NCBI RefSeq assembly: GCF_017996735.1
Contig: NZ_JAGOGJ010000048.1
Span: 1-45,176, forward strand
Length of the DNA: 45,176 nt
Source: Niveispirillum sp.
GTDB lineage: Bacteria > Pseudomonadota > Alphaproteobacteria > Azospirillales > Azospirillaceae
Direction of reading: 5' to 3'
Positions 33,625-42,290 of the stretch are shown in pieces; the stretch's first letter is position 1, and the number at the start of each line of letters is the position of its first letter. The notes beneath the pieces were generated by a model. The model did no database searches and had not been told where the DNA came from. It saw nothing but the letters and a program-made list of their open reading frames with translations. A program made the translations under genes and the position numbers.

Positions 33625-34112
33625 GGAAATCCACCTTATCCGCGGCCCTGCTGCTGCTGCCCACCCTGATCCTGGGCGGCTGGGCCATCTGGTTGCCCAT
33701 TCCGCGCGCCGATGATCCGGGCATGCGTATCCGCCTGCTGGGTTTCGATCCGCGTGACCTGCTGCGCGGCCATTACCTGCTGGCGCGGCTGGATATCCAT
33801 GGGTTGCCGCCCGGCCGCTATGGCCCCGACGATTGTATCTGCCTGTCCGACCGGCCGCAGGACCCGGGGCGTCCCGGCTTCACGCCCTTGCCGTCCTGCG
33901 CGGCTGAAATCCTGAAATCCTGTCCCATGCCCCTGTCCGACCCCGGCCGCGAACTGCGCCTCTATCAGTCGCAGGAGATGGCGCTGGCGCTGGAACGCTG
34001 GCTGGCCGGCGGGAAGAGGGTCGTGGATATCGAGGTGCGGTTCGACGGCAAGGGCGGTATCTCTGTGCAGGATATCCGCGTTGACGGGCAACCGGCCGCT
34101 GCCGCCCCCTGA
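33621..34112 (+). CDS. GDYXXLXY-domain membrane-anchored protein
   Basis: The 163-residue protein has a single N-terminal hydrophobic segment and then a presumably periplasmic domain. The naming motif appears in degenerate form as RGHYLLARLDI (about residues 45-55), following DPRDLL. Four cysteines between residues 68 and 101 could form disulfides. It overlaps the DUF2157 gene by ATGA (33621-33624), so the two are translated together. The longer frame starting at 33600 lies inside the upstream gene and is rejected. Function is unknown. Confidence 0.85.
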   Translation: MRKSTLSAALLLLPTLILGGWAIWLPIPRADDPGMRIRLLGFDPRDLLRGHYLLARLDIHGLPPGRYGPDDCICLSDRPQDPGRPGFTPLPSCAAEILKSCPMPLSDPGRELRLYQSQEMALALERWLAGGKRVVDIEVRFDGKGGISVQDIRVDGQPAAAAP

Positions 34113-34135
34113 AACAATCATCGGAGATAAAGACC

Positions 34136-34447
34136 ATGGCGCGTGAAGGACGACTGATCCGGGTTGAGGTGGCCCTGACCCATCTGGACGGGTTCATGGA
34201 GTATTTCGGCCATAACCTGCGCCACAGCCGGGAGGAACCGGGCTGCATTCAATTCCGCGCCGCGCGTAGCCGGTCGGAGGAAACGGAAGGCGGCCCCGCC
34301 ATCTTCCACGTCTGGGAGGAATTCGTGGACGAGGCGGCGATGCGCGCCCACCACGCCTCGGCCCATTTTCAGCGCTGGAGCCATTGGCGCGCCGAACAGG
34401 GCGACGCCGTGGTGCGGGTGGGGCTGGTGACCGACCCCTGGGAATGA
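34136..34447 (+). CDS. Antibiotic-biosynthesis-monooxygenase-fold (ABM) protein
   Basis: The 103-residue protein has the ABM dimeric alpha-beta barrel layout: LIRVEVALTHLDGFMEYFGHNLRHSREEPGCIQF, then IFHVWEEFVDEAAMRAHHASAHFQRW. Relatives include quinol monooxygenase YgiN, which needs no cofactor. The paired histidines in AHHASAHF are typical. It lies 23 bases after the GDYXXLXY gene and may be part of that operon. It ends seven bases from the convergent ftsK stop. The substrate is unknown. Confidence 0.85.
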   Translation: MAREGRLIRVEVALTHLDGFMEYFGHNLRHSREEPGCIQFRAARSRSEETEGGPAIFHVWEEFVDEAAMRAHHASAHFQRWSHWRAEQGDAVVRVGLVTDPWE

Positions 34448-34454
34448 TCCCCCC

Positions 34455-37091
34455 TCAGTTATAGTTCTCGCGGTCATCCACGTCGCGGGCCAGCACCTCG
34501 CGCTTGCCGGCATGGTTGGCCTTGCTGATCACGCCTTCCTTTTCCATCTGTTCGATCAGACGGGCGGCGGAGTTGTAGCCGATGCGCAGATGGCGCTGGA
34601 TGAAGCTGGTGGATGCCTTGCCCTCCCGCGTCACCACGGCAACGGCCTGATCATACAGGTCGTTGCCGGATGCCTCGGCGTTGCGTCCCCCCTCACCACC
34701 GCCGCTGCCGCCGCCGGAAGCGGACGCCTCGGCCTCTTCATCCTCTTCGGTCACGGCGTCGACATAGGCGGGCTCGCCCTGCGCCTTCAGGAACTTCACC
34801 GCCTGTTCCACCTCCTCGTCCCGGACAAAGGGGCCGTGGACGCGGGTGATGCGGCCGCCGCCGGCCATATACAGCATGTCGCCCTGGCCCAGAAGCTGTT
34901 CGGCGCCCATTTCGCCCAGGATGGTGCGGCTGTCGATCTTGCTGGTCACCTGGAAGCTGATGCGGGTGGGGAAATTGGCTTTGATGGTGCCGGTGATCAC
35001 ATCCACCGACGGGCGCTGCGTCGCCATGATCAGATGGATGCCGGCGGCACGCGCCATCTGCGCCAGGCGCTGGATGGCGGCTTCGATATCCTTGCCCGCC
35101 ACCAGCATCAGGTCCGCCATCTCGTCGACGATGACGACGATATAGGGCAGTTCCGTCAGGTCGATGGGCTGTTCCTCATAGATCGGCTTGCCCGTGTCGG
35201 GGTCGAAACCGGTCTGCACCCGGCGCATCAGCACTTCCGCGTTCTGGCGTGCCTCCTTCAGGCGCGCGTTATAGCCGTCGATATTGCGCACGCCCAGCTT
35301 GGACATGTTGCGATACCGGTCCTCCATCTCCCGCACGGCCCATTTCAGTGCCACCACCGCCTTTTTCGGGTCGGTGACGACGGGGGCCAGCAGATGCGGA
35401 ATGCCCTCATAGATGGACAGTTCCAGCATCTTGGGATCGACCATGATGAAGCGGCACTTGTCCGGCGGCATCCGGTACAGGATGGACAGGATCATGGTGT
35501 TGATGGCCACCGACTTGCCCGAACCGGTAGTGCCGGCGACCAGAAGATGGGGCATGCGGGCCAGATCGGCGATGATGGGGCCGCCGCCGATATCCTTGCC
35601 CAGCACCAGGGCCAGCTTCTGCTGGCTCTTCTCATAGGCGTCCGACATCAGCAGTTCGCGCAGGTACACGGTCTCGCGCTTCTGGTTCGGCATTTCGATG
35701 CCGATGACGTTGCGGCCGGGCACCACGGCCACACGCACCGACACGGCCGACATGGACCGGGCGATATCATCGGCCAGACCGATGACGCGGGCCGATTTCA
35801 CGCCGGGCGCGGGTTCCAGTTCGTACAGGGTCACCACCGGGCCGGGACTGACCTTCACGATCTGCCCGCGCACGCCGAAATCCTCCAGCACGCTTTCCAG
35901 CATCTCGGCATTGCGCTGCAACGCCTCCTCGCTCATGGCGGGGCCGACGCCATGGGGGGGCAGTTGCAGGATATCGACGGGCGGCAGTTCGTAATCGCCG
36001 CGTGCCTCCGGTTCCAGCAGCAGGTTGGCCTGACGGGCCTTTTCCACCTTGCGTGCGACCTCGGGCAGGGGTTTTGGCGCGGGACCGACCACGGGCGGCG
36101 CATGCCGGCGGCGTTCCTCGGCGGGGGTGGCGCTCGGGCTCTCCGCCGTCTGGCTGTCGGTTGCCGGCACGGGGGGCGGCGCGTCGGTGCCCGCCGACGG
36201 CGGTGTTTTCTCTGCCGTCGCCAAACCGGCCCTGGCGGTCAGCTTGTCGCGCACCTTGTTGAACAAGCTGGTCACGCGGACGGTCAGGGCCGTCTTCGCC
36301 GTCGGGCCCGTGTCGGTCGCCGGTTTCGCGCCCCAGCGTGTGGCGTGAACCGGCGTCGCCGGCGGGGGTGTTTCTTCCGGCTGTTCCGGTTTCGCCATGG
36401 TGGCCTTGATGCCGGTCGCGTGCTTGCGCAGGCTTCGGAAGAACTCCGTGACTTCCCAGATGCGGATATCCAGGGCCCACAGGCACAGGAACACCGACGG
36501 CACCAGCAGCACCAGGCCGATGACCAGTCCGGAGACGCTGCCGGCCAGCGCCACCACCAGTTTCAGCAGCGGCTTGACCAGCAGGGCGCCCGCCGGCCCA
36601 CCCCAGGCGGCATTGCCATTGGCCAGACAGACCATGGCCATGGCCGTGACCAGAACCGCCGCCAGCGCCAGCGGCACACGCAGGGCGATATTGCGTACCG
36701 GCTTGTGACGGAAGACCCTGACCCCCCATCCCACCAGGAACAGGGGCAGCAGATAGGCCGCGAAGCCCAGGGATTGCAGCAGCAGGTCTGACGTATAGGC
36801 ACCCGGCCGGCCCAGCAGGTTGCCGACGGGGGTCGCGTCGCCCGGCACGGCCGTGCTCCAGGATGGATCACGGCTGTCATAGGACAGGAAGGACAGGAGC
36901 AGGGCCAGCCCCAGCATCACCACAATCAGGCCGCCGCCTTCCACCAGCCGGCGCAAGGCGAAGACCAGCATCCCTTCCGGCAGCAAACGTGATTTACGCG
37001 GCGCCATGCCGCCGCCGATGCCGGGTGCGTGCCCGCGCGGTGCGGGGCGCCCGGCGGGCGGAGGGGTCTGCGGGGCGGTGCGGCTCGGCAT
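34455..37091 (-). CDS. ftsK: DNA translocase FtsK
   Basis: The 878-residue divisome ATPase pumps chromosomal DNA at the septum and activates dimer resolution at dif. Four hydrophobic segments lie at about 54-70, 103-122, 136-156 and 178-207. A Pro/Ala-rich linker spans 235-345. The motor starts near 390, with Walker A GTTGSGKS (520-527) and Walker B VVIVDEMADLML. A C-terminal winged-helix gamma domain (about 805-870, ATSFIQRHLRIGYNSAARLIEQ-like) reads KOPS sites and contacts XerD. It follows the aminotransferase gene by 38 bases. The N-terminus is Pro/Gly-rich; Met29 is an alternative start. Confidence 0.97.
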   Translation of the reverse strand: MPSRTAPQTPPPAGRPAPRGHAPGIGGGMAPRKSRLLPEGMLVFALRRLVEGGGLIVVMLGLALLLSFLSYDSRDPSWSTAVPGDATPVGNLLGRPGAYTSDLLLQSLGFAAYLLPLFLVGWGVRVFRHKPVRNIALRVPLALAAVLVTAMAMVCLANGNAAWGGPAGALLVKPLLKLVVALAGSVSGLVIGLVLLVPSVFLCLWALDIRIWEVTEFFRSLRKHATGIKATMAKPEQPEETPPPATPVHATRWGAKPATDTGPTAKTALTVRVTSLFNKVRDKLTARAGLATAEKTPPSAGTDAPPPVPATDSQTAESPSATPAEERRRHAPPVVGPAPKPLPEVARKVEKARQANLLLEPEARGDYELPPVDILQLPPHGVGPAMSEEALQRNAEMLESVLEDFGVRGQIVKVSPGPVVTLYELEPAPGVKSARVIGLADDIARSMSAVSVRVAVVPGRNVIGIEMPNQKRETVYLRELLMSDAYEKSQQKLALVLGKDIGGGPIIADLARMPHLLVAGTTGSGKSVAINTMILSILYRMPPDKCRFIMVDPKMLELSIYEGIPHLLAPVVTDPKKAVVALKWAVREMEDRYRNMSKLGVRNIDGYNARLKEARQNAEVLMRRVQTGFDPDTGKPIYEEQPIDLTELPYIVVIVDEMADLMLVAGKDIEAAIQRLAQMARAAGIHLIMATQRPSVDVITGTIKANFPTRISFQVTSKIDSRTILGEMGAEQLLGQGDMLYMAGGGRITRVHGPFVRDEEVEQAVKFLKAQGEPAYVDAVTEEDEEAEASASGGGSGGGEGGRNAEASGNDLYDQAVAVVTREGKASTSFIQRHLRIGYNSAARLIEQMEKEGVISKANHAGKREVLARDVDDRENYN

Positions 37092-37129
37092 TGGCGACGT
37101 GTCCGGTCAGCGAAGATGAACAGGGGTGA

Positions 37130-38377
37130 TCAGGTCAGGATGCGGACCAGCCGTTCCATCGACCGGGCCACGTTATCGGCATCCTGGACCAGGGCGACGC
37201 GGATATAGCGGCCGCCGGGATTATAGCCGTCCTTGTGCGGCTGCGTCAGATAGGCGCCGGGCAGCACCTTGATAGCACCTTCCCGCCACAGGCGTTTTGT
37301 CGCTTCCTCGCCGCTTTCCGCCACCTGGGAGACATCCAGCCAGAGGAAGAAGCCGGCATCGGGCCGGTAATAACCCAGCTTGCCGTTCAGCACCGCTTCC
37401 GCCGCATCGACATTGGCGCGGTAATAGGCGCGGTTGATCTCCACATGAGCATCATCGGCCCACAGTGCCGCCGCCGCCGTCAGCACTGGCAGCGGCATGC
37501 CGGCCAAGGAATAGGCGCGCAGGCGCGTAAAGCCGGCGATCAGGTCGGGATCACCCACAACGAAGCCGGAACGAAGCCCCGCGGCACTGGATCGTTTCGA
37601 AAGCGAATGAAAACTCATCAGGTTCGACAGCGGCCGCTCCCCACCCAAGGCGCGGGCCGCGTCCAGCCCGCCGGTCGGCACGCTGTTGTGCCACAATTCG
37701 CCGTAACATTCATCGAAAGCCACGGTGAAACCATGGCGGCGGGCCAGCGTCAGGGCCCGTTTCAGATAATCCAGGCTGGCCACCGCCCCTTGCGGGTTGG
37801 CGGGGGTGCAAAGGTAGAACAGGGCGGTACGGGCCCAGGTCTCCTCCGGCACCGCGTCCAGATCGGGCAGATAACCCGTCTCCTTCGTGCCGTCCAGAAA
37901 CACCGGTTCCGCGCCGGCCATCACGGCGGCGCCCTGGTACACGGCATAGAATGGGTTGGGGATCAGGACCACGGGTTTCTGCCCGGCCTTCTGTGTCGGC
38001 ACCACCAGTTGCGCCAGTTGGTACAGCGCTTCACGCGTGCCGCAGACGGGCAGGATCGTCTTGTCGGCGTTGATGAAGTCACCGGGCAGGTTGAACCGGC
38101 GCGACAGCCAGCCGGCCACGGCCGACCTGAATTCCGGTGTGCCGGCGGTGGGCGGATATTTCGCCCAGGCCGATGGCGCCGCAGCGGCCACCGTGCTGGT
38201 CAGGAGGGCGGGCGGTTCATTCTGCGGTTCACCGATGGTCAGGATGCTCGGCGCCACATTGGCCAGCGGCGTGACATCGGCCAGCAATGCATGCAGGCGG
38301 GGAAACGGATATTCGGACAGGCTGGTCAGCCGGTCGCTGCGGCAGGGCGCCTGGTCGGTAAGGGTGGCGTCGAACAT
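37130..38377 (-). CDS. Class I/II aminotransferase, DapC-like
   Basis: The 415-residue PLP enzyme has the fold type I signature: Asp222 and Tyr225 in VAFDECYGELW, and the Schiff-base lysine Lys261 in SFHSLSKRSSAAGLRSGF. It resembles the DapC type of N-succinyldiaminopimelate aminotransferase, found next to ftsK in several alphaproteobacteria, which would place it in lysine and peptidoglycan precursor synthesis; other substrates cannot be excluded. I start at the ATG at 38377, seven bases after AAGGG; another ATG lies just before it, and the frame to 38491 adds an unconvincing extension. The gene is followed by ftsK on the same strand. Confidence 0.85.
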   Translation of the reverse strand: MFDATLTDQAPCRSDRLTSLSEYPFPRLHALLADVTPLANVAPSILTIGEPQNEPPALLTSTVAAAAPSAWAKYPPTAGTPEFRSAVAGWLSRRFNLPGDFINADKTILPVCGTREALYQLAQLVVPTQKAGQKPVVLIPNPFYAVYQGAAVMAGAEPVFLDGTKETGYLPDLDAVPEETWARTALFYLCTPANPQGAVASLDYLKRALTLARRHGFTVAFDECYGELWHNSVPTGGLDAARALGGERPLSNLMSFHSLSKRSSAAGLRSGFVVGDPDLIAGFTRLRAYSLAGMPLPVLTAAAALWADDAHVEINRAYYRANVDAAEAVLNGKLGYYRPDAGFFLWLDVSQVAESGEEATKRLWREGAIKVLPGAYLTQPHKDGYNPGGRYIRVALVQDADNVARSMERLVRILT

Positions 38378-38600
38378 CATGGCCCTTGCGGCTGGCAAAA
38401 CAATGGCTGTGCCGCACGACAGACCGGCGGCCCTGGGCGAAGTGTAGCCGCCGCCAAAGTCCCGCACAAGCCGCCCATTCGGGGGCATCAAAGGGCCAAG
38501 AATCCGCTTGTTACAAGGGCTTGTGGATAAGCCTTGAGAAAAACGTTGAAAACTCTTGTAAGGCCTTGATCCGAATCACAAATTTCTTGTGAACGAATCA

Positions 38601-38640
38601 GGAAAAGCCGTTCGCGGAAGGTTCTGCGAACGGCTTTTCC
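38601..38640 (-). terminator. Strong intrinsic terminator after the PII gene
   Basis: A perfect 15-bp stem, GGAAAAGCCGTTCGC and GCGAACGGCTTTTCC with a ten-base loop, lies 30 bases after the PII stop. Its A-rich and T-rich ends would make it work in both directions. It separates the PII gene from the aminotransferase gene. Confidence 0.85.
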
Positions 38641-38670
38641 CGATCCTGGAAATCCTGGAATATGGGGCGC

Positions 38671-39009
38671 TTACAGCGCGTCCCCGTTCTGTTCGCCCGT
38701 GCGGATACGCACGGTCTGAACCACGTCCAGGACGAAGATCTTGCCGTCGCCGATGCGGCCCGTGTTGGCGGCCTTCTGGATGGCATCGACGACGCCGTCC
38801 ACCAACTCGTCCGTAACGGCCACTTCCACCTTCACCTTGGGCAGGAAGCTGACGGAATATTCAGCGCCGCGATAGATCTCGGTCTGGCCCTTCTGACGGC
38901 CGAACCCCTTCACCTCCGACACGGTCAGGCCCTGGATGCCAAGTCCCGTCAGGGCCTCGCGCACCTCGTCCAGCTTGAACGGCTTGATGATGGCCACGAC
39001 GAGCTTCAT
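38671..39009 (-). CDS. glnZ: Nitrogen regulatory PII protein, GlnZ/GlnK type
   Basis: The 112-residue trimeric signal protein reports glutamine and 2-oxoglutarate status. MKLVVAIIKPFKLDEVREAL at the N-terminus and the T-loop GQTEIYRGAEYSVSFLPK with uridylylation site Tyr51 are canonical; AANTGRIGDGKIFV is the ATP-binding C-terminal signature. The MKLV start and the ending VRIRTGEQNGDAL fit Azospirillum GlnZ better than GlnB. No amtB or glnA is adjacent; the gene is monocistronic, with a sigma-54-like promoter upstream and a strong terminator after it. The ATG at 39009 is chosen from family length, with GGGAG close upstream. The glnZ rather than glnK name is a judgement. Confidence 0.93.
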   Translation of the reverse strand: MKLVVAIIKPFKLDEVREALTGLGIQGLTVSEVKGFGRQKGQTEIYRGAEYSVSFLPKVKVEVAVTDELVDGVVDAIQKAANTGRIGDGKIFVLDVVQTVRIRTGEQNGDAL

Positions 39010-39097
39010 TGCGCTCTCCCTTCCTCTGCATGGAACTGAAACGACTGCGGGTGCCGGCACCGGCCCGGATTGAAACCGATGCATCGCCATCCTAACT

Positions 39098-39113
39098 TAC
39101 AAGAACCGTGCCG
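39098..39113 (-). promoter_or_regulatory. Sigma-54-type promoter for the PII gene
   Basis: On the minus strand CGGCACG-N4-TTGTA resembles the consensus TGGCACG-N4-TTGCA. The invariant -24 GG is present and the spacing GG-N10-G(C/T) is exact; the -12 GC is GT. It lies about 90 bp upstream of the PII start. RpoN control of this gene class is known from Azospirillum. No complete NtrC-type binding site was recognised upstream. Confidence 0.55.
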
Positions 39114-39309
39114 CGGGCGATTTCCATGGTGTTCAGCGCGAAAAACCCCCGACATCCGGCCCATGTGGTTAAGATTCGGCGCATGCATGGGCAGGTACTG
39201 ATTAAATATTGTGCAATGACTGCGACGCTGCGCCGTCTGGACAGGCGATGGGGCATGCGCCAAGCTTCCAACGCCCAAAAGAGCAGCCAGGTTCCGGAAA
39301 GACAGCATC

Positions 39310-40548
39310 ATGTCCGTGCAAAATGCCGATCATCAGGCCGATATCATCATCGTGGGCGGCGGGCTTTCCGGCCTGACGCTGGCCTGTGCGCTGGGGACGG
39401 CCGGGGTTTCCACCCTGGTCATCGATCGGGAACCGGCGGAAGACACGTTGCAGCCCGATTTTGATGGCCGCACGACCGCCATCGCCTATGGCGCCGGGAC
39501 GGTGCTGATGGGGGCCGGTGTCTGGGACCATCTGGACGGCAATGTCGGGCCGATGCTGGATATCCGGGTGACAGACCAGTCATCGCCGCTGTTCCTGCAT
39601 TATGACCATCGGGAGGTGGGGGACCGGCCCTTCGGCTGGATCCTGGAAAACCGGGTGATGCGTTTTGCGCTCTATCGCCGGCTGAAGGAACTGCCGTCCG
39701 TCACGCATCTGGCGCCCGCCGTGGTGACGGGCATGGTGCGCGACGCGTCGGGTGTGCGTGTCACCCTGGCCGATGGGCGCACGGTCGCCGGCCGGCTGGT
39801 GGTGGGGGCGGATGGCAAGAAAAGCTTCTGCCGCGAGCATGCGGGCATCCGCCAGATCGGCTGGTCCTATAAACAGCACGCCATCGTCTGCACCATCCAG
39901 CATGAAGGCCCGCATGGCGGTGTCGCGGTGGAACAGTTTCTGCCCACCGGTCCCTTCGCCATGCTGCCGCTGGCCGGCGGGCACCATACCAGCATCGTCT
40001 GGACCGAACCGTCTACCCTTGTCGATTTCTACATGAACCTGCCGGAGGAGCGGTTCCGGCAGGAACTGCAACTGCGCGTGGGGGACTGGCTGGGGCGGGT
40101 GACGCCGGTGGCGGGCCGCTGGGCCTGGCCGCTGGGGCTGGCCCATGCCGAACGCTATATCGACACGCGCCTGGCATTGGTCAGCGAAAGTGCGCATGGC
40201 ATGCACCCGATCGCGGGCCAGGGCCTGAATGTCGGCATCCGCGATCTGGCGGCACTGGCGGAGGTGGTGGTCGATGCGCTGCGCGTCGGTCTGGACCCCG
40301 GTGCGCCCGATGTGCTGGAACGTTATCAGCGCTGGCGCCGGGCCGACACGGTTGCCCTGCTGGCCACGACCGACGCGCTGGTCCGGCTGTTCAGCAATGA
40401 TATCAAGCCGCTGGCCCATGCCCGCCGGCTGGGCATGGCGGCGATCAACAACCTGCCGCCGCTGAAGCCCGCCAAGAAATTCTTCATGCGCCACGCCATG
40501 GGCATCGTGGGCGAGTTGCCGCGTCTGGTGCGGGGAGAGGCGCTGTAA
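39310..40548 (+). CDS. UbiH/Coq6-family FAD-dependent hydroxylase (ubiquinone biosynthesis)
   Basis: The 412-residue flavoprotein has the N-terminal FAD motif IIIVGGGLSGLTLACALGTAG, the mid-domain motif VVGADGKKSFCRE (DG motif) and the C-terminal HGMHPIAGQGLNVGIRDLAAL, which is the UbiH/COQ6 signature. It would hydroxylate a position of the ubiquinone ring. The usual GDxAH before that signature reads SESAH, replacing the acidic FAD-ribityl contact by Ser-Glu. It is divergent from the PII gene with a 300-bp gap and ends at a hairpin. Which ring carbon it modifies (UbiH, UbiF, UbiI or alphaproteobacterial UbiL role) cannot be told. Confidence 0.88.
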   Translation: MSVQNADHQADIIIVGGGLSGLTLACALGTAGVSTLVIDREPAEDTLQPDFDGRTTAIAYGAGTVLMGAGVWDHLDGNVGPMLDIRVTDQSSPLFLHYDHREVGDRPFGWILENRVMRFALYRRLKELPSVTHLAPAVVTGMVRDASGVRVTLADGRTVAGRLVVGADGKKSFCREHAGIRQIGWSYKQHAIVCTIQHEGPHGGVAVEQFLPTGPFAMLPLAGGHHTSIVWTEPSTLVDFYMNLPEERFRQELQLRVGDWLGRVTPVAGRWAWPLGLAHAERYIDTRLALVSESAHGMHPIAGQGLNVGIRDLAALAEVVVDALRVGLDPGAPDVLERYQRWRRADTVALLATTDALVRLFSNDIKPLAHARRLGMAAINNLPPLKPAKKFFMRHAMGIVGELPRLVRGEAL

Positions 40549-40555
40549 AAGCCAT

Positions 40556-40586
40556 GCCAACCAGCCTGCGGCGCAGGCTGGTTGGC
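40556..40586. terminator. Hairpin between convergent ubiH-like and FNR-like genes
   Basis: A perfect 14-bp stem (GCCAACCAGCCTGC and GCAGGCTGGTTGGC) with a three-base loop lies between the two stops. On the minus strand it is followed by ATGGCTTTTAC, so it fits best as terminator for the flavoprotein gene, and may stop both transcripts. Confidence 0.65.
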
Positions 40587-40619
40587 GCATTGAGCGCCCG
40601 GCGCGGAGGGGGGCGCGCT

Positions 40620-41639
40620 TTACGCCCCCGGCACGCCTTTGCTGGTCGAATATTCGAAATGCATGGGCTGGTCGGGGTGGATCAGGGCATGCACGGCGTG
40701 CGCGGCCATCGCCGCCTCGCTGAACCCGCACAGGATCAGCTTCAATTTGCCCGGATAATGGGCGATGTCGCCAATGGCGAAGATGCCGGGGGCGGACGTG
40801 GCCAGGGTGCGCTGGTCGGCCAGGATATGGCCTTTTTCCATGTCCAGGCCCCAATCGGCGATGGGCCCCAGATTCATGGCAAGGCCAAAGAAAGGCAGCA
40901 GCACATCGGCGTCCAGCACCTTTTCCTGGTCATCCAGATCGGCGACGCGCACACCGGTCAGCTTTCCGTCCACGCCTTCCAGGCCGGAAAGCTGGTACGG
41001 CACCACCATCTCCACCTTGCCTTCCTTCACCAGCGCATCCAGACGGGACACGCTTTCCGGGGCGGCGCGGAATTTCGGACGGCGGTGGACAAGCATGACA
41101 TGGGCGGCCACTTCCGACAGGGAATTGGCCCAGTCGACGGCGCTGTCGCCACCGCCGGCGATGACGATGCGCTTGCCGGCAAAATCCTGGCGCCGCTTGA
41201 CCAGATAGAAGACACCCGTGCCTTCATACTGTTCCAGCCCGTCCAGGGGCGGCTTGTTGGGACCGAAGGCGCCGACGCCGGCCGCAATGATCACGGCCTT
41301 GGCATCAATGACGGTGCCTTTGTCGGTGCCTACGCGCCAGCCGCCATCGGTCCGGGTCAGGGTCGTGACCTGCTGACCCAGATGGTAGGTGGGGTTGAAG
41401 GGCGCGGCCTGTTCGGCCAGCCGGTCGATCAGGTCGGCCCCGTCGATGGCGGGATGGGCGGGAATGTCATAGATCGGCTTTTCCGGATACAGCGCCGCGC
41501 ATTGCCCGCCCACCATGTCCAGCGCGTCCACCACATGGGTGCGCAGCTTCAGCATGCCGCATTCGAACACGGCGAACAGGCCCACGGGGCCGGCGCCGAT
41601 GATGACGACATCGGTGGAATGAACGGTTTCGGTGGACAT
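40620..41639 (-). CDS. Ferredoxin/flavodoxin-NADP reductase of the thioredoxin-reductase-like type
   Basis: The 339-residue flavoprotein has a FAD motif at the start (VVIIGAGPVGLFAVFECGM), then MVGGQCAALYPEKPIYDIP, an NADP motif (IVIAGGGDSAVDWANSL) and the closing FAIGDIAHYPGKLKLIL. The redox-active CxxC of thioredoxin reductase is missing from the NADP domain, which with the Y-P-E-K-P-I-Y-D motif is characteristic of the FNR2 (YumC-like) group. It would pass electrons between NADPH and ferredoxin. The ATG at 41639 has GGAG eight bases upstream; the longer frame to 41708 is not supported. It stands alone. Confidence 0.9.
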   Translation of the reverse strand: MSTETVHSTDVVIIGAGPVGLFAVFECGMLKLRTHVVDALDMVGGQCAALYPEKPIYDIPAHPAIDGADLIDRLAEQAAPFNPTYHLGQQVTTLTRTDGGWRVGTDKGTVIDAKAVIIAAGVGAFGPNKPPLDGLEQYEGTGVFYLVKRRQDFAGKRIVIAGGGDSAVDWANSLSEVAAHVMLVHRRPKFRAAPESVSRLDALVKEGKVEMVVPYQLSGLEGVDGKLTGVRVADLDDQEKVLDADVLLPFFGLAMNLGPIADWGLDMEKGHILADQRTLATSAPGIFAIGDIAHYPGKLKLILCGFSEAAMAAHAVHALIHPDQPMHFEYSTSKGVPGA

Positions 41640-41840
41640 GGGCAACGCTCCCCGGCGGGCGGATATCGGAACGGGGGGTTTGGTGCCGCTTTTCAGGCGC
41701 GATGGCAAGTGCCGATACGAGGGGCAGGTTTAACTTGTGGGCAATCCGGGGGCGTTTAGGGCAGTTTATCGAGGGGCTTCCGAACCGCCCCGGAACCGAT
41801 AGACTGACCTGAACTGACCCGAACCACGGACGACCGCAGA

Positions 41841-42290
41841 TTGCTCACCCTTTCCCTTCCCGACGAGGCGGCGACGCGGGCCCTGGCTGCCCGGCTGGCC
41901 CCGCATCTGCGCGCCGGCGATGTCGTGACCCTGCGCGGCGACCTGGGCGCCGGCAAGACGGCGCTGGCCCGGTTCCTGATCCGGCATCTGGCGGGCGACG
42001 AGGCGGAGGAGGTGCCAAGCCCCACCTTCACCCTGGTCCAGACTTATGAACACCTGTCGCCGCCCGTGTGGCATTTCGACCTTTACCGCCTGACCGATCC
42101 GGGGGAGGTGGTGGAACTGGGCTGGGAGGAAGCGCGCGACGCCTGCGCCCTGGTCGAATGGCCGGAACGCCTGGGCCCGCTGCTGCCGCGCGACCGGCTG
42201 GATGTGCAACTTACACTGGATGGGCCGACGGCGCGGCGCGCCTTGATCACGGGCCACGGCGCCTGGGAAGAACGGGTGGCGGGGATATGA
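41841..42290 (+). CDS. tsaE: tRNA threonylcarbamoyladenosine biosynthesis ATPase TsaE
   Basis: The 149-residue P-loop protein works with TsaB and TsaD in making t6A37 of ANN-decoding tRNAs. Walker A is GDLGAGKT (residues 33-40); VPSPTFTLVQTYE and WHFDLYRL are TsaE-specific, as is the late LVEWPERLG. The start appears to be a TTG at 41841, since no ATG is suitably placed and the frame begins with the right family length. Its stop overlaps the AmgK start (ATGA). It heads a cluster running into amgK, murU and addB, common in alphaproteobacteria. Confidence 0.93.
   Translation: MLTLSLPDEAATRALAARLAPHLRAGDVVTLRGDLGAGKTALARFLIRHLAGDEAEEVPSPTFTLVQTYEHLSPPVWHFDLYRLTDPGEVVELGWEEARDACALVEWPERLGPLLPRDRLDVQLTLDGPTARRALITGHGAWEERVAGI

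Noticed and set aside
34512..36791. 759-codon open frame opposite ftsK
   Set aside because: It is a shadow of ftsK, with typical His/Asp/Gly-rich antisense composition.
40620..41639. Thioredoxin reductase as the name of this flavoprotein
   Set aside because: The CxxC redox pair is missing, so the ferredoxin-NADP reductase-like group fits better.
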